A stretch of DNA of 64,000 bases from Afipia sp. GAS231 (GCF_900103365.1 NZ_LT629703.1:186001-250000); one strand, 5' to 3'. Shown: positions 1 through 10,590, counted from the stretch's first letter. The notes: generated by a model not told the origin, from the sequence alone. Numbers and translations are program-made.

Positions 1-804
1 GAGCCGCATCGGCAGCTCTTTCTCGTCGACGATGGATTCGCGAACGAGATTTGTCAGCGACACCTCGGCGGTGGGGATCAGGCCAAGGCGATCGGTCAGC
101 AACCGGCTATCGGGCGTGACGAGCAATTCGCCCTTGATGGCCCAGAACTGATCGTCCTCGAACTTCGGCAACTGTCCGGTGCCGAACATCACCTCATTCC
201 GCACCAACAGCGGCGGATTGATCTCGGTGTAGCCGTGCTCGTTGGTATGGAGATCAAGCATGAACTGCCCGATCGCGCGCTCCAGCCGGGCGAGCCCCTT
301 CTTCAGCACGACGAAACGCGCACCGCTCAGTTTGGCGGCGGCCTCGAAATCCATATAACCGAGCGCGCCGCCGAGATCGTCATGCGGTTTGGTCGTGAAG
401 GCGTAGTTGCGGATCTTGCCGTAGACATGGCGCTGCACATTGCCGTGCTCGTCGACGCCTTCGGGCACCTCGTCGAGCGGCAGATTCGGGATCGCGGACA
501 ATTCCTCCGCGAGATCTTCGTCGGCCGTCTTCGCCGTCAACTCGAGCGCCGGCATGGTGGTCTTGAGCTCGGCAACCTCGGCCATCAGCTTGTTGGCGCG
601 CGCGTCGTCCTTGGCCTTCTTGGCCTCGCCGATTTCCTTCGACGCCGCATTACGCCGTGCCTGCGCCTGCTCCGAGGCCAGGATCGCCGCACGGCGCCTT
701 TCGTCGATCGCGAGCAGCGACGCGGACAACGGCGCCAGCCCGCGGCGCTTCAGCGCGGCGTCGAATGCTGCGGGGTTGTCGCGGATCGATTTGATATCGT
801 GCAT
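1..804 (-). CDS. serS: Seryl-tRNA synthetase, N-terminal part (cut by window edge)
   Basis: Class II aminoacyl-tRNA synthetase that charges tRNA-Ser (and tRNA-Sec where present) in the cytoplasm. The frame opens at the ATG at 804 (MHDIKSIRDNPAAFDAALKR) and stays open for 268 codons to position 1. Residues about 1-110 form the charged helical hairpin that binds the long variable arm of tRNA-Ser. The catalytic core begins after it, with the serine-pocket segment LIPTAEVSLTNLVRE near residue 245. The rest of motif 2 and motif 3 lie outside the window. It follows tatC on the same strand after about 240 bp that contain a dispersed repeat, so it may have its own promoter. Identification is secure; the 3' end is missing only because of the window boundary. 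Confidence 0.95.
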   Translation of the reverse strand, partial: MHDIKSIRDNPAAFDAALKRRGLAPLSASLLAIDERRRAAILASEQAQARRNAASKEIGEAKKAKDDARANKLMAEVAELKTTMPALELTAKTADEDLAEELSAIPNLPLDEVPEGVDEHGNVQRHVYGKIRNYAFTTKPHDDLGGALGYMDFEAAAKLSGARFVVLKKGLARLERAIGQFMLDLHTNEHGYTEINPPLLVRNEVMFGTGQLPKFEDDQFWAIKGELLVTPDSRLLTDRLGLIPTAEVSLTNLVRESIVDEKELPMRL

Positions 805-891
805 GGCGGGCTATTCCTGAATCGTCATGACGTAAACTGACAACCGCAATTGTTGTCATTCAACGTTATTCTGCGCTTCCCCGTACCACAT

Positions 892-977
892 CCGTCATCG
901 TCCGCGAAAGCGGGCGATCCAGTATTCCAGAGCAGATGCGTTGGATTCGAGAGGCCGCAGGGTACTGGATACCCCGC
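892..977. repeat. Dispersed palindromic repeat, family B
   Basis: Imperfect inverted repeat in the serS-tatC gap. The left arm reads GTCATCGTCCGCGAAAGCGG and runs into GATCCAGTA; the right arm begins TACTGGATACCCCGC. A half copy occurs at 27001-27033. This is the common alphaproteobacterial intergenic type with arms of the form CGCGAAAGCGGGNGATCCAGTA. I see no coding potential here. Confidence 0.6.
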
Positions 978-1041
978 TGGGGCCTGTCATCGGGCTCGCC
1001 GAAGGCGAGACCCGTTGGCGGGGGTAGGACGACCGCGGCGC

Positions 1042-1866
1042 CTATTCGGCCGGATCGGTGGCGGGTGGCGGCTCGCTCGCGGATGGCGACGCGGCGGCGG
1101 CAGCCGTGGCGGCGACCTTCTTTTCGACCATGCGGACCGCAATGATCGAGCCTTCGTAGAGCAGCAGCAGCGGCAACGCGAGCGAGGCCTGGCTCAGCAC
1201 ATCAGGCGGTGTCAGTACGGCGGCGATGATGAAGGCGACAACGATGAAATAGCGGCGCTTTTCCTTCAGCTGCTTGGAGGTAATGATGCCGATCCGGCCC
1301 AGGAGCGTCAGGATCACCGGCAACTGGAATGCGATGCCGAAAGCAAAGATCAGCGACATCGTCAACGACAGGAACTCGCCGACCTTCGGCAACAACTGGA
1401 TCTGCGCGGTTTCCGCGCCGCCCGCCTGCTGCATGCCGAGCGAGAACCGCACCAGCATCGGCAGCACGACGAAATAGACCAGCATCGAGCCCAGCACGAA
1501 GAAGAACGGGGTCGCGATCAGATATGGCAGGAACGCGCCGCGCTCGTGCTTGTAGAGGCCGGGCGCCACGAACTTGTAGATCTGCGTCGCCACGATCGGG
1601 AACGAGATGAAGCCGGCGCCGAACAGCGCCAGCTTCAATTGCGTCAGGAAATATTCCAAGAGCGCGGTGTAGATGAATTTCGAATTTTCGGGGCCGGCAA
1701 CCCAGACGAACGGCCACACCAGCACGTTGTAGATCTGCTTCGCAAAGAAGAAGCAGAAGATGAAGGCAATGCCGAAGCCGAGCAGCGCCTTGATCAGCCG
1801 CGAGCGCAGCTCGATCAGGTGATCCATCAGCGGCGCCTTGCTGGCCTCGATGTCTTCGGCGCTCAT
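1042..1866 (-). CDS. tatC: Sec-independent protein translocase subunit TatC
   Basis: Inner-membrane receptor core of the twin-arginine translocase, which exports folded proteins. The 274-residue protein starts [20 protein letters not shown]; the [11 protein letters not shown] segment is the conserved cytoplasmic N-terminus of TatC. Several hydrophobic segments follow, consistent with the usual six membrane spans (for example around [17 protein letters not shown] and the run near [14 protein letters not shown]). The charged, Ala/Pro-rich tail after residue 250 is variable in the family. Its ATG overlaps the tatB stop by 4 bp (ATGA), so the two are translationally coupled. The order tatA-tatB-tatC is the standard operon. 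Confidence 0.97.
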   Translation of the reverse strand: MSAEDIEASKAPLMDHLIELRSRLIKALLGFGIAFIFCFFFAKQIYNVLVWPFVWVAGPENSKFIYTALLEYFLTQLKLALFGAGFISFPIVATQIYKFVAPGLYKHERGAFLPYLIATPFFFVLGSMLVYFVVLPMLVRFSLGMQQAGGAETAQIQLLPKVGEFLSLTMSLIFAFGIAFQLPVILTLLGRIGIITSKQLKEKRRYFIVVAFIIAAVLTPPDVLSQASLALPLLLLYEGSIIAVRMVEKKVAATAAAAASPSASEPPPATDPAE

Positions 1867-2363
1867 GACGCTTTGGCGTCCCGGGGAGCGTCGGCGGTGA
1901 TGTCCTGCGGCGCGGGCTGAACTTCACGGGTGATTGCGAGCGGCTCGGAGGCCGCATGCGTTTCGGCCTCGACGAAGGTTTCAGGAGACTGCGCGGCCGG
2001 CGTGGTCGGCCCGACCGGTTCGCCGATCGCCGACGCAATCTGCGCGTCGCCCGGCTCTTTCGGCTTGTCGATATCGCCGATCTGCATGGCGTCGCTGACG
2101 TCTTTTTGCAGCGAGGTCATGATGTTGCCGCTGGTGAGGCCGGTCGCGGCTTCCTTGACCTCATCAAAACTCTTCTTGAGGTCGGCCATCTCGGCCTCGC
2201 GCATCGCTTCGTTGAACTGGCCCTGGAATTCGGACGCCATCTTGCGCGCCTTGCCCATCCATTGCCCGACCATGCGCAGCACGCCCGGCAGCTCTTTCGG
2301 GCCGATGGCAATCAGCGCGACGACCGCGATGACGACCAGTTCACTCCACCCGATGTCGAACAT
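1863..2363 (-). CDS. tatB: Sec-independent protein translocase subunit TatB
   Basis: Substrate-receptor partner of TatC. I start it at the ATG at 2363 ([20 protein letters not shown]), because this gives the canonical short periplasmic N-terminus, one membrane helix, then the conserved [10 protein letters not shown] hinge and an amphipathic helix ([15 protein letters not shown]). An upstream in-frame extension of 12 residues lacks this signature. The protein has 166 residues; the acidic C-terminal half is typical of rhizobial TatB. The stop overlaps the tatC start by 4 bp. Confidence 0.95.
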   Translation of the reverse strand: MFDIGWSELVVIAVVALIAIGPKELPGVLRMVGQWMGKARKMASEFQGQFNEAMREAEMADLKKSFDEVKEAATGLTSGNIMTSLQKDVSDAMQIGDIDKPKEPGDAQIASAIGEPVGPTTPAAQSPETFVEAETHAASEPLAITREVQPAPQDITADAPRDAKAS

Positions 2364-2467
2364 GAATTCTTCCGCTCGCGCGAGACGTCCGCGCCCCAAT
2401 GCCTAGTTAGCAATATTTGGGGCGGTCCGCGCCATTCTCAACCGGCGTATATCAGCCGATTTTGGGT

Positions 2468-2701
2468 TCAGACAGCCTTGCTGCCGACATCCGTGCGCGC
2501 CGCGGACGGAGCGGCGGCATGATCGATGGTCTTGGCGGGCTCGGGCTTTTCCGCCGTCTTGTCATCGTCCTGCATGCCCTTCTTGAAGGCCTTGATGCCC
2601 TGCGCGACGTCGCCCATCAGGTCCGAAATCTTGCCGCGGCCGAACAACAGCAGGACCACTGCGATCACGACGATCCAGTGCCAAATGCTAAGCGAACCCA
2701 T
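2468..2701 (-). CDS. tatA: Sec-independent protein translocase subunit TatA
   Basis: Pore-forming Tat subunit of 77 residues. The start at 2701 ([20 protein letters not shown]) is preceded by a strong Shine-Dalgarno GGAGGG about 9 nt upstream; a longer in-frame ORF upstream has neither a ribosome site nor family similarity. One N-terminal membrane helix ends in the TatA hallmark [12 protein letters not shown], followed by the amphipathic helix [12 protein letters not shown] and a polar tail. It is the first tat gene of the tatABC run, 167 bp downstream of scpB. Confidence 0.96.
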   Translation of the reverse strand: MGSLSIWHWIVVIAVVLLLFGRGKISDLMGDVAQGIKAFKKGMQDDDKTAEKPEPAKTIDHAAAPSAARTDVGSKAV

Positions 2702-2868
2702 CCTGCAACCCTCCAAAAGAGACGGCCGGAAACCGACCAAGCTTTGGCGGAAGGTAGGCCCGGGAGGTGTCAAAAACAAGGACTTAGGCCGCGGCAAATC
2801 GGTGCCGCGGCTACGTAATTTTGCTATTGTTAATCCCCGATCCGGGAATAAACCGCCGCGCTTTGGAA

Positions 2869-3618
2869 CTAGCTTTCGCCGCCGCCTTCGGGGCCAGGTT
2901 CAGGCTCCGCGGCGGGTGCCAGCAACAGGTCCAGCGTATCGCCGGCCTCCAGCGCATCCTCGTCCTCACGCAGTGCCGCATCGTCGGACGGTGTCGGAAC
3001 GCTGAAGCCGGAAGGCAATCGCGAGTCCAGCAGGCCCGTGCCCTTCAACTCCTCGAGGCCCGGCAGATCGCCCAACGCTTCCAGGCTGAATTGCGTCAGG
3101 AACGCCTCGGTCGTGCCGAAGGTCAGCGGACGGCCCGGCGTCTTGCGCCGGCCGCGGGGACGGATCCAGCCGGTCTCCAGCAACACGTCGAGAGTTCCCT
3201 TGGACGTAATCACGCCGCGGATTTCCTCGATCTCGGCGCGCGTCACCGGCTGGTGATAGGCGATGATCGCGAGCACCTCGATGGCCGCGCGCGACAGCCG
3301 GCGGGTCTCGGTGCTCTCACGTGTCATCAGCCACGACAGGTCGCCGGCGGTGCGGAAGGTCCATTTGTTGGCAACACGCACCAGATTGACGCCGCGCGTG
3401 GCGTATTCCGCCTGCAGTTGCGCCAAGGCTTCCTTGATGTCGACGCCGTCGGGCATCCGCTTCGCCAGCGTGGCCTGATCGATCGGCTCGGCGGAGGCGA
3501 ACAGCAGCGCTTCGAGCAACCGCAATTCCTCGGGCCGCGCCACGGCATCCGTTTCCGTATTGGGGTCGACGGGACGCTCCTCGGCATCATCCATGCGTTT
3601 TTCCGCCAGGCTTGCCAT
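2869..3618 (-). CDS. scpB: Segregation and condensation protein ScpB
   Basis: Winged-helix kite subunit of the SMC-ScpAB condensin that organises and segregates the chromosome. The core [20 protein letters not shown] and the second winged-helix element [20 protein letters not shown] are textbook ScpB, followed by the [16 protein letters not shown] segment. I chose the ATG at 3618 ([11 protein letters not shown]) because AAGGAG lies 8 nt upstream; a GTG six codons earlier would place that site inside the gene. The product is 249 residues. It follows scpA by 18 bp, as expected for co-expressed complex partners. The acidic C-terminal 50 residues are low complexity. Confidence 0.94.
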   Translation of the reverse strand: MASLAEKRMDDAEERPVDPNTETDAVARPEELRLLEALLFASAEPIDQATLAKRMPDGVDIKEALAQLQAEYATRGVNLVRVANKWTFRTAGDLSWLMTRESTETRRLSRAAIEVLAIIAYHQPVTRAEIEEIRGVITSKGTLDVLLETGWIRPRGRRKTPGRPLTFGTTEAFLTQFSLEALGDLPGLEELKGTGLLDSRLPSGFSVPTPSDDAALREDEDALEAGDTLDLLLAPAAEPEPGPEGGGES

Positions 3619-3636
3619 GGCTAGCTCTCCTTCCAC

Positions 3637-4458
3637 TTACTCGACCGTCAGATCCGGCGCGGACATCGCTCCGGATGCTTGACGCTTACGAAAATAGATC
3701 GGCGCGAACGCCGCTTTCTGGTTTATTTCCATCGCGCCTTCGCGCACGAGCTCAAGGGCGGCGGCGAAGCTCGAAGCAAACACCGTGGCCTTCTGCGAGG
3801 GATCGACGACGTAGTTGAGAAGATACTCGTCGAGACAGCTCCACTCCTCGGCGATCCCGATCAGCCGCTCCAGCGAGGCGCGCGCTTCCGCCAGCGACCA
3901 CACCGTGCGCTTTTGCAGATGGACGGTGGCGAGCACGCGCTGCTGGCGCTGCGTGGCGTAGGCCGAAAGCAGGTCGTACAGCGTCGCGGTGAATTTCGGG
4001 TGACGGATTTCGGCGATCGATTCCGGATTGCCGCGCGGGAAAATATCGCGCTGGAACTGCGGCCGGTTCATCAACCGGTTGGCCGCCTCGCGGATCGCTT
4101 CCAGCCGGCGCAGCCGGTTGGCAAGTGCGGTCGCCATCTCCTCGGCGCTCGGCCCGTCCGGCGTCGCCGGTTCCGGCAGCAGCAAACGCGACTTCAGGAA
4201 CGCGAGCCATGCCGCCATGACCAGGTAGTCGGCCGCAAGCTCGAGACGGATTTTTCGCGCCGCCTCGATGAAGACAAGATATTGGTCGGCCAGCGCCAGG
4301 ATCGAGATTTTGGAGAGGTCGACCTTCTGCTGCCGCGCCAAGGTCAACAGCAGGTCGAGCGGACCTTCATAGCCCTCGACGTCGACGACCAGCGACGGCT
4401 CGCCATCGGTCACCTCGGCGGGCCGTCCGGTTTCAAACGATAGAATCTCCGCGGTCAT
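3637..4458 (-). CDS. scpA: Segregation and condensation protein ScpA (kleisin)
   Basis: Kleisin subunit that bridges the SMC heads and recruits ScpB. The 273-residue protein carries the conserved N-terminal motif VEGYEGPLDLLLTLARQQKV at about residues 28-47, then DLSKISILALADQYL and the YLVMAAWLAFLKSRLLLP helix, all diagnostic of ScpA. The C-terminal winged helix (near residues 215-260) contacts SMC. Its ATG overlaps the nagZ stop by 4 bp (ATGA), giving a coupled nagZ-scpA-scpB unit. Confidence 0.95.
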   Translation of the reverse strand: MTAEILSFETGRPAEVTDGEPSLVVDVEGYEGPLDLLLTLARQQKVDLSKISILALADQYLVFIEAARKIRLELAADYLVMAAWLAFLKSRLLLPEPATPDGPSAEEMATALANRLRRLEAIREAANRLMNRPQFQRDIFPRGNPESIAEIRHPKFTATLYDLLSAYATQRQQRVLATVHLQKRTVWSLAEARASLERLIGIAEEWSCLDEYLLNYVVDPSQKATVFASSFAAALELVREGAMEINQKAAFAPIYFRKRQASGAMSAPDLTVE

Positions 4459-5498
4459 GCCGTCCCTACCCGATTGATCAACGCGTCCAGTTCAGCCCGT
4501 GCCGCTGGCCTATCGAGCGGCAGCGGTTGATGTCGCGAGGCGAGCGCCCGTTTGGCCCGCTCAAGAGCCTCACCCTCCAGTTCCGGCGTCTCGCGCGCGA
4601 CGTCGCGCATCTCGTCGAGCTTGCCGTTGCAATGCAGAATGATGTCGCAGCCGGCGTTGACGATGGCGCGGGTCCGCTCGGCGATCGTTCCCGCCAACGC
4701 ATTCATGGACACGTCATCACTCATCAACAAACCTTGGAACCCGATCACGCCGCGAATCACCTGATTGATCATTGTCGCAGATGTCGTCGCCGGTTGGGCG
4801 GGGTCTAACGCGCTAAACACAACATGTGCGGTCATGGCCATCGGCAGGTCCGCCAGCGGTTGAAAAGCGGCGAAATCGGTCCTTTCCAGCTCTTGGCGCG
4901 ACGTATCGACCGTCGGCAGGCCAAAATGACTGTCCGCGGTGGCCCGTCCATGGCCGGGAATGTGCTTGAGGACCGGCAGCACGCCGCCCTCGATCAGCCC
5001 GTCGGTGACGGCCCGGGCAATCGCCGCGACCTTGGCTGGGCCGGTTCCATAGGCCCGGTTGCCGATCACGGCGTCGGCGCCATCCACCGGAACGTCCGCC
5101 AGCGGCAGGCAGTCGACGGTAATCCCGAGGTCGATCAGGTCGGCCGCGATCAGCCGCGAGCTCAGTCGCGCCGCCTGAAAGCCCAGTTCAGGGTCGATGT
5201 CGTAGAGCGCCCCGAACACGGCGCCGGGTGGATAGACCGGCCAGTGCGGCGGCCCCAACCGCTGGACCCGGCCGCCTTCCTGATCGATCAGGACCGGCGC
5301 ATCCGCCTCACCCACGGCTTCACGCAATTCCCGAACAAGTGAAGATACTTGGGCCGGCGTATCGATATTGCGCTTGAATAGGATGAAGCCCCATGGGCGC
5401 ATCGCGCCGATGAACGCGCGCTCCTCCGCGCTCAGTTCCAGTCCCGATACGCCCGTAATGAATGCGCGGCTGCCCATGGGGCCGATTAGGCCCCTCAT
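4455..5498 (-). CDS. nagZ: Beta-N-acetylhexosaminidase, GH3 (peptidoglycan recycling)
   Basis: Cytoplasmic enzyme that removes GlcNAc from GlcNAc-anhydroMur-peptides during muropeptide recycling; its products can influence AmpR-type beta-lactamase control in other species. Family signatures include APVLIDQEGGRVQRL (about 68-82), the histidine-aspartate loop KHIPGHGRATADSH (about 178-191) and the nucleophile region LMSDDVSMNAL (about 258-267). The 347 residues match the usual single-domain NagZ length. No signal peptide is visible. The start could be the ATG at 5498 or at 5477 (MGSRAF); neither has an ideal ribosome site. The gene sits between a SPOR protein and scpA, with a 4-bp overlap into scpA. 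Confidence 0.93.
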   Translation of the reverse strand: MRGLIGPMGSRAFITGVSGLELSAEERAFIGAMRPWGFILFKRNIDTPAQVSSLVRELREAVGEADAPVLIDQEGGRVQRLGPPHWPVYPPGAVFGALYDIDPELGFQAARLSSRLIAADLIDLGITVDCLPLADVPVDGADAVIGNRAYGTGPAKVAAIARAVTDGLIEGGVLPVLKHIPGHGRATADSHFGLPTVDTSRQELERTDFAAFQPLADLPMAMTAHVVFSALDPAQPATTSATMINQVIRGVIGFQGLLMSDDVSMNALAGTIAERTRAIVNAGCDIILHCNGKLDEMRDVARETPELEGEALERAKRALASRHQPLPLDRPAARAELDALINRVGTA

Positions 5499-5523
5499 GG
5501 CTCCCGGGTCAAGGAAACGGCCG

Positions 5524-7023
5524 TTAATTCCTTTGGATTAGGCACTGCGGCCCGCCAGCCGCCTTGAGGTTATTACAAATCTGCGTCGCCTGGTCGGCGG
5601 AGCCGAACGGCCCGGCGAACGCCCGGTAATAGACGCCCTTTTCGCCGAGATCGACACGTTTGACGACCACCGGCTGGGACCCCAGCACGGACGGATATTT
5701 GCCCTGCAGCGCCCTGAACGACGCCTGCGCGTCGGATTCGGACTTCTGCGAGGAGACCTGAACCACGTATCCACCGCCCGCCGAGGGCGCCGGAGCCGTC
5801 TGCGCCGGATTGGTGGCGGCCATCCGGGTCGGCCCCGGATCGGGCTGGGCCCCGCCCGGCGCCAGTGACAGGGGCGCGCTGGCGTTAGCCGAGGAAGGGT
5901 TGTGCGCGACCGGCGGTGCCGCTGGCGCGGTCGCCGTCCGTGCGGCCGAGGCCGGTTTTGTCGCAGGCGCGGCCACAGGGGCCGGAGCCCCGCCGTTTTC
6001 AGCCGCATCGCCCTTGACCGCCAGCGTCTTGATCTTGCGCGGCTCGCTGTTCGGCATCGTGCCGTTCGCAGCCGTCGCCGGCGGCGGCGCACCCGGCGAA
6101 ACGCTGGAAACCGGCGGCGGACTGCCGTTCTGGTTCAGCGGCGGAAACACCACGCGCGGCCCACCGGAACGGGAATTGACGTCGACCGGCGTCTCTTCGC
6201 GCGACACCAGCTTCTCGCCGCCGTCACCGGGCACCATGCGGTCAGGCGTTTTTCCGGAGGCGCTATCGGCCGGCGCCGGTACGATCTTGGTCGGGCTGTT
6301 GTCGGCCTTGATGATCGGCGGCTCGCCGCTGCGGGGCGAACCGACATAGGTACGATAGGCAAACGCAGCTCCCGTCCCCACCACAGCCAGCGCCAGCACG
6401 GCGGCGACCGTCACCACGCCGCTGGAACGGCGCTTCGGCTCGGGAGGCTCCTCGTACTCGCTCTGATAGGCATAGGGATCGTCCGGATACGCCGGGTCGC
6501 GCTGATATTCCTGTTGGCCGGATTCGATCTGGCCGTACAGCGCGTCGTCGTAGCGCGACGGGTCGGCCGGCTGCTCCTCATCGGCGTAGTGCTGCGGCTC
6601 TTCATCAGCGCGGTGCTGCTCTTCCTGATAATCCTGCTGATAGCCCTGCGCGGGCGCTGCCGGCTGCTGGGCCGCGTAGCGATGCAAGGGATGCACGGGC
6701 GCCGGCTCGTACTCAGGCTCTTCGTCGGCGTAGTCCTCTGCAGGCGGCGGGGCTTCCTGCCGGGCGCGCTGCATCCATGGCGGCGGCATCGGGTCCGCGC
6801 GCTCGTCTTCGTCGGCCGGGATATAGGGTTGCGGGCGCGGATTGGCGCGCGATTGCAACGGATGCGGCGGAGGAGCCTTGTCTGCACCTGCGGTGCCGAA
6901 TGGATCGGTCTGACCAATCAGCCTCGCCAGTTCCGCCAGCGGATCGCTCTCCGCACGTCTGGCATCGCCACCCCGGTCGTGGTCGGGGGCGGGAAAAGGT
7001 CGGTCCGGATATCGATTTGCCAT
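5524..7023 (-). CDS. SPOR-domain membrane protein
   Basis: A 499-residue envelope protein that probably binds denuded septal peptidoglycan. I start it at the ATG at 7023 (MANRYPDRPFPAPDHDR). The first 190 residues are cytoplasmic, acidic and rich in Pro, Gln and Tyr; one membrane helix (VTVAAVLALAVVGTGAAFAY) follows. A long Pro/Ala/Ser linker spans roughly 220-410, and a C-terminal SPOR domain starts GGYVVQVSSQKSESDAQASF and contains YYRAFAGPFGSADQA. This layout matches the FtsN-like SPOR proteins encoded downstream of argS in alphaproteobacteria. Only the SPOR fold is conserved, so a precise role beyond septal wall binding is inference. It lies 25 bp upstream of nagZ. Confidence 0.88.
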   Translation of the reverse strand: MANRYPDRPFPAPDHDRGGDARRAESDPLAELARLIGQTDPFGTAGADKAPPPHPLQSRANPRPQPYIPADEDERADPMPPPWMQRARQEAPPPAEDYADEEPEYEPAPVHPLHRYAAQQPAAPAQGYQQDYQEEQHRADEEPQHYADEEQPADPSRYDDALYGQIESGQQEYQRDPAYPDDPYAYQSEYEEPPEPKRRSSGVVTVAAVLALAVVGTGAAFAYRTYVGSPRSGEPPIIKADNSPTKIVPAPADSASGKTPDRMVPGDGGEKLVSREETPVDVNSRSGGPRVVFPPLNQNGSPPPVSSVSPGAPPPATAANGTMPNSEPRKIKTLAVKGDAAENGGAPAPVAAPATKPASAARTATAPAAPPVAHNPSSANASAPLSLAPGGAQPDPGPTRMAATNPAQTAPAPSAGGGYVVQVSSQKSESDAQASFRALQGKYPSVLGSQPVVVKRVDLGEKGVYYRAFAGPFGSADQATQICNNLKAAGGPQCLIQRN

Positions 7024-7141
7024 CGTGGTGGTGCATCCCGTTCGGGACAGCGCCAACCCGCCATGTCAGCGAAACCTGACAACGAATTGGCCCCTGCCAG
7101 ACCCCCCACAAATCCCCATTCGTGAGGGCCTTCGCCCCTGC

Positions 7142-8935
7142 CTACCGCATCTCGGTCGGGGCATGGACGCCGAGAACGGCTAAGCCCGATGCCAGAACCG
7201 AGACGACGCCCTGAACCATCGCCAGCCGCGCCTTCGTGATCTCTGCATCATTAGTGATAATGAAGCGTAAATAGGGCAAATCCCGCCCCCTGGTCCAAAG
7301 CGCATGAAATTCGCTGGCCAAATCATACAGATAAAAAGCGATTCGGTGAGGCTCGTGAGCCACCGCCGCCGCCTCGATCATCCGGGGGTAGAGCGCCAGC
7401 AGCTTGAGCAGGCTGAGTTCCGCCGGGTCGGTCAGCCGCTCGACGGCGGCGTCCCCCAGATAGGCCGCCCGCGCGGCGTCAGTCTCGGGCAGGCCAGGCA
7501 CCATCTCGCGGGCGTTCTTGAAGATCGAATGGCCGCGGGCGTGGCCATACTGGACGTAGAACACCGCGTTGTCCTTGGACTGCTCGATCACCTTGGCGAG
7601 GTCGAAATCCAGCACCGCATCGTTCTTGCGGAACAGCATCATGAAACGGACGGCGTCCGAGCCGACCTCGTCGACGACTTCGCGCAGCGTGACGAACTCG
7701 CCGGAGCGTTTTGACATCTTCACCGGCTCGCCGTCGCGCAACAGCCGGACCAGCTGCACGACCTTGATGTCCAATGTGGCCTTGCCGGCGCTGACGCCCT
7801 TCACGGCCGCCTGCATCCGCTTGATGTAGCCGCCATGGTCGGCGCCGAACACGTCGATCATGTCGAGGAAGCCGCGATCGATCTTGTTCTTGTGATAGGC
7901 GATGTCGGAGGCGAAATAGGTGTAGCCGCCGTCGGACTTGATCAGCGGACGGTCGACGTCGTCGCCGTAAGCGGTCGCCCGGAACAGGGTCTGCTCGCGA
8001 TCCTCGTAATCCTCGACCGGCTTGCCCTTCGGCGGCGGCAGACGGCCCTGGTAGATGTCGCCCTTGGAGCGCAGGAAATCGATGGTCTCGGTGACCTTGT
8101 TGTTGCCGGTTTCGATCAGCGAGCGCTCCGAGAAAAACACATCGTGCTTGATCTGCAGCGCGGCGAGATCGCCCTTGATCATCTCCATCATGGCTGCGAT
8201 GGCCTTGGCGCGAACGATCGGCAGCCAGGCGTTTTCCGGCATCGCCTTGAGCTTGTCGCCGAATTCGGCCGCGAGCGCCTGCCCAACCGGCACCAGATAG
8301 TCGCCGGGATAAAGCCCTTCCGGAATCTCGCCGATGGTTTCGCCGAGCGCCTCGCGGTAGCGCAGGAAGGCCGAGCGCGCGAGCACATCGACCTGCGCGC
8401 CGGCATCGTTGATGTAATATTCGCGCGTGACGGCATAGCCCGCGAACTGCAACAGGCTGCACAGCGCATCGCCGAACACGGCGCCGCGGCAATGGCCGAC
8501 ATGCATCGGCCCGGTCGGGTTGGCCGAGACGTATTCGACATTGACCTTTTCGGCGTTGCCGATCGCGCTTTTGCCGTAGGCAGCGCCCTCGCGCAGCACG
8601 GTGCGCAGCGCGTCCGCCCACACCTGAGGCTTCAGCGTGAGATTGATGAAGCCGGGCCCGGCGACATCGACGGAGGCGACCATATCGTCGGCGCGGAGTT
8701 TTTCGGCGAACTTGTCGGCGAGCTCGCGCGGCTTGGCCTTGGCGTCCTTGGCCAGCACCATCGCGGCATTGGTCGCCATGTCGCCATGGCTGGCGTCGCG
8801 CGGCGGCTCGACCACGACGCGAGAGAAATCGATGCCGTCGGGCCATTGGCCTTCGGTGGCGAGATCAGCGCAGATCGCGTGCACGCGCGCGAGAACATCG
8901 GCAAAAAGGTGTTGTGAAGCGGGTTTGTCGGCCAT
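7142..8935 (-). CDS. argS: Arginyl-tRNA synthetase
   Basis: Class I synthetase that charges tRNA-Arg. The 597-residue protein has an N-terminal additional domain (about 1-110), then the HIGH-type motif within [15 protein letters not shown] (MHVGH at about 144-148), and the KMSKR loop at about 406-410 ([15 protein letters not shown]). The C-terminal anticodon-binding helical domain includes [20 protein letters not shown]. The length matches the family. It starts 9 bp after the dGTPase-like gene ends, so the two are probably co-transcribed, and it is 118 bp upstream of the SPOR gene. Confidence 0.97.
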   Translation of the reverse strand: MADKPASQHLFADVLARVHAICADLATEGQWPDGIDFSRVVVEPPRDASHGDMATNAAMVLAKDAKAKPRELADKFAEKLRADDMVASVDVAGPGFINLTLKPQVWADALRTVLREGAAYGKSAIGNAEKVNVEYVSANPTGPMHVGHCRGAVFGDALCSLLQFAGYAVTREYYINDAGAQVDVLARSAFLRYREALGETIGEIPEGLYPGDYLVPVGQALAAEFGDKLKAMPENAWLPIVRAKAIAAMMEMIKGDLAALQIKHDVFFSERSLIETGNNKVTETIDFLRSKGDIYQGRLPPPKGKPVEDYEDREQTLFRATAYGDDVDRPLIKSDGGYTYFASDIAYHKNKIDRGFLDMIDVFGADHGGYIKRMQAAVKGVSAGKATLDIKVVQLVRLLRDGEPVKMSKRSGEFVTLREVVDEVGSDAVRFMMLFRKNDAVLDFDLAKVIEQSKDNAVFYVQYGHARGHSIFKNAREMVPGLPETDAARAAYLGDAAVERLTDPAELSLLKLLALYPRMIEAAAVAHEPHRIAFYLYDLASEFHALWTRGRDLPYLRFIITNDAEITKARLAMVQGVVSVLASGLAVLGVHAPTEMR

Positions 8936-8944
8936 GGCCGCCGC

Positions 8945-10153
8945 CTAACGCAAATCCGGGGTCGAGTCAAAAAGCCGTTGGTGCTCCATCAGGGCGTAAC
9001 GGTCGGTCATTCCGGCGATGAAATTGCCGATCCGGCGCGCCCGCTCGCCCTCGCTCTCGCGCTCGGTGCCCTCGACCCATTCGGCCGGCAAATCGCCCGG
9101 CGACGCCCGATAGCGCGCGAACAGGTCGAACAGGATCCCTTCCGCCTCGCCCATCACCCGCATCACCCTTGTGTGGCGGTACATCCGCTGCCAGAGGAAC
9201 GCCTTGATGGCGGCCTCCTCCTTCGCCACCTGCGGCGGAAACGCGACCATCGGCTGGTGGTACAGCCTGATGTCGTGGGCCGACTGCGGCTTGGCGGCTT
9301 CCAAGCGCTTCTGCGTCTCCGCGATCACGGCCCCGATCAGGTAGGAGATCAGTTCGCGCACCAGTTCGGCGCCGCGCCTGCTATCGTCGAGATCGGGATA
9401 ATGGCCGCCGATCTCGGCAATGATCGCTTCCGTCAGCGGCATCACCTTGAGATCGTCGACGCCGAACAGCCCGGCGCGCAAGCCATCGTCGATGTCGTGG
9501 GCGTCATAGGCGATGTCGTCGGCAAAGGCCGCGACCTGCGCTTCCAGCGACGCAAAACTCCACAGCTCCAGATCGAGCTTGCGGTTGAAGTCGGCAATCC
9601 CGATGGGAATGGCACCTTCGCCATGGCGTCCCGCCGGCACCCCGCCCCGGTCGGTCAACGGCCCGTTGTGCTTGACGATGCCTTCCAGCGATTCCCAGGT
9701 CAGGTTGAGTCCGTCAAACTCGGGGTAGCGATGCTCCAGCGCGGTCACCACGCGCAGCGCCTGCGCGTTGTGGTCGAAACCGCCATGGGCCTGCAGGCAT
9801 TTGTCGAGCGCCCGCTCGCCGGCATGGCCGAACGGGGGATGGCCGAGATCGTGGGCCAGCGCCAGCGTCTCGGTCAGGTCCTCGTCGAGGCCAAGCTGCC
9901 GGGCCAGAGCGCGGGCGATCTGCGCCACTTCCAGCGAATGGGTCAGCCGGGTGCGGTAATGATCGCCCTCGTGGAACACGAAAACCTGGGTTTTGTGCTT
10001 GAGCCGGCGAAAAGCGGTGGAATGGATCACCCGGTCGCAATCCCGGCGGAACGGGCTGCGGGTCTTGCTCGGAGGTTCCACGAACAGCCGGCCGCGGCTG
10101 GAGTCGGGGTCGCAGGCATAAAGCGCGCGGGGGGCAGCCATTCCGACCGACAC
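8945..10153 (-). CDS. dgt: dGTPase-like HD-domain protein (deoxyguanosinetriphosphate triphosphohydrolase type)
   Basis: HD-superfamily dNTP triphosphohydrolase, expected to release triphosphate from a deoxynucleoside triphosphate and affect dNTP pools. The N-terminus carries the family motif [19 protein letters not shown]. The metal centre is visible as H72 (RLTHSLEV) and H101-D102 ([16 protein letters not shown]), with a later conserved aspartate in [15 protein letters not shown]. At 402 residues it matches the shorter dGTPase-like type 2 group rather than E. coli Dgt (about 505), so the substrate may not be strictly dGTP. It is divergent from erpA across a 107-bp gap. Confidence 0.9.
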   Translation of the reverse strand: MSVGMAAPRALYACDPDSSRGRLFVEPPSKTRSPFRRDCDRVIHSTAFRRLKHKTQVFVFHEGDHYRTRLTHSLEVAQIARALARQLGLDEDLTETLALAHDLGHPPFGHAGERALDKCLQAHGGFDHNAQALRVVTALEHRYPEFDGLNLTWESLEGIVKHNGPLTDRGGVPAGRHGEGAIPIGIADFNRKLDLELWSFASLEAQVAAFADDIAYDAHDIDDGLRAGLFGVDDLKVMPLTEAIIAEIGGHYPDLDDSRRGAELVRELISYLIGAVIAETQKRLEAAKPQSAHDIRLYHQPMVAFPPQVAKEEAAIKAFLWQRMYRHTRVMRVMGEAEGILFDLFARYRASPGDLPAEWVEGTERESEGERARRIGNFIAGMTDRYALMEHQRLFDSTPDLR

Positions 10154-10260
10154 GTTTTTTTAGTCCTTATCCATTTGATTCCATGTGATTGTGCACTTAA
10201 CTATGCCTGACGCGTCATACCAAATGAATTGGGTATGACGCCGACGACCGGAGAGCTGTC

Positions 10261-10590
10261 ATGACCACTGCCATCACCGTCAGCGAGCGGGCTGCCCGCC
10301 GTATCGGGCAAATCCTCAAGACCGAGGGCGACGGCGCCATGCTGCGCATCTCCGTCGAAGGGGGCGGCTGCTCCGGCTTCCAGTACAAATTCGACGTCGA
10401 TCACGCCAAGGCCGAGGACGACCTGGTGATCGCCCGCGAAGGCGCGGTGGTGCTGGTCGATCCGGCCTCGGTGCCGTTCCTGGCGGGATCGGAAGTCGAT
10501 TTCGTCGACGACCTGATCGGCGCCTCGTTCCGCGTCGTCAACCCGAACGCCACCGCCTCCTGCGGCTGCGGCACCAGTTTTTCGATCTGA
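10261..10590 (+). CDS. erpA: Iron-sulfur cluster insertion protein ErpA (A-type carrier)
   Basis: A-type Fe-S carrier that delivers clusters to apo-enzymes. All three ligand cysteines are present: C37 in EGGGCSGFQY, and C101 and C103 in SCGCGTSFSI at the C-terminus. The 109-residue length and the NATASCGCGTSF ending fit ErpA/IscA/SufA; among these I prefer ErpA because it stands alone, outside any suf or isc cluster. It is monocistronic, divergent from dgt, and followed by a palindromic repeat that could also end transcription. Confidence 0.9.
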   Translation: MTTAITVSERAARRIGQILKTEGDGAMLRISVEGGGCSGFQYKFDVDHAKAEDDLVIAREGAVVLVDPASVPFLAGSEVDFVDDLIGASFRVVNPNATASCGCGTSFSI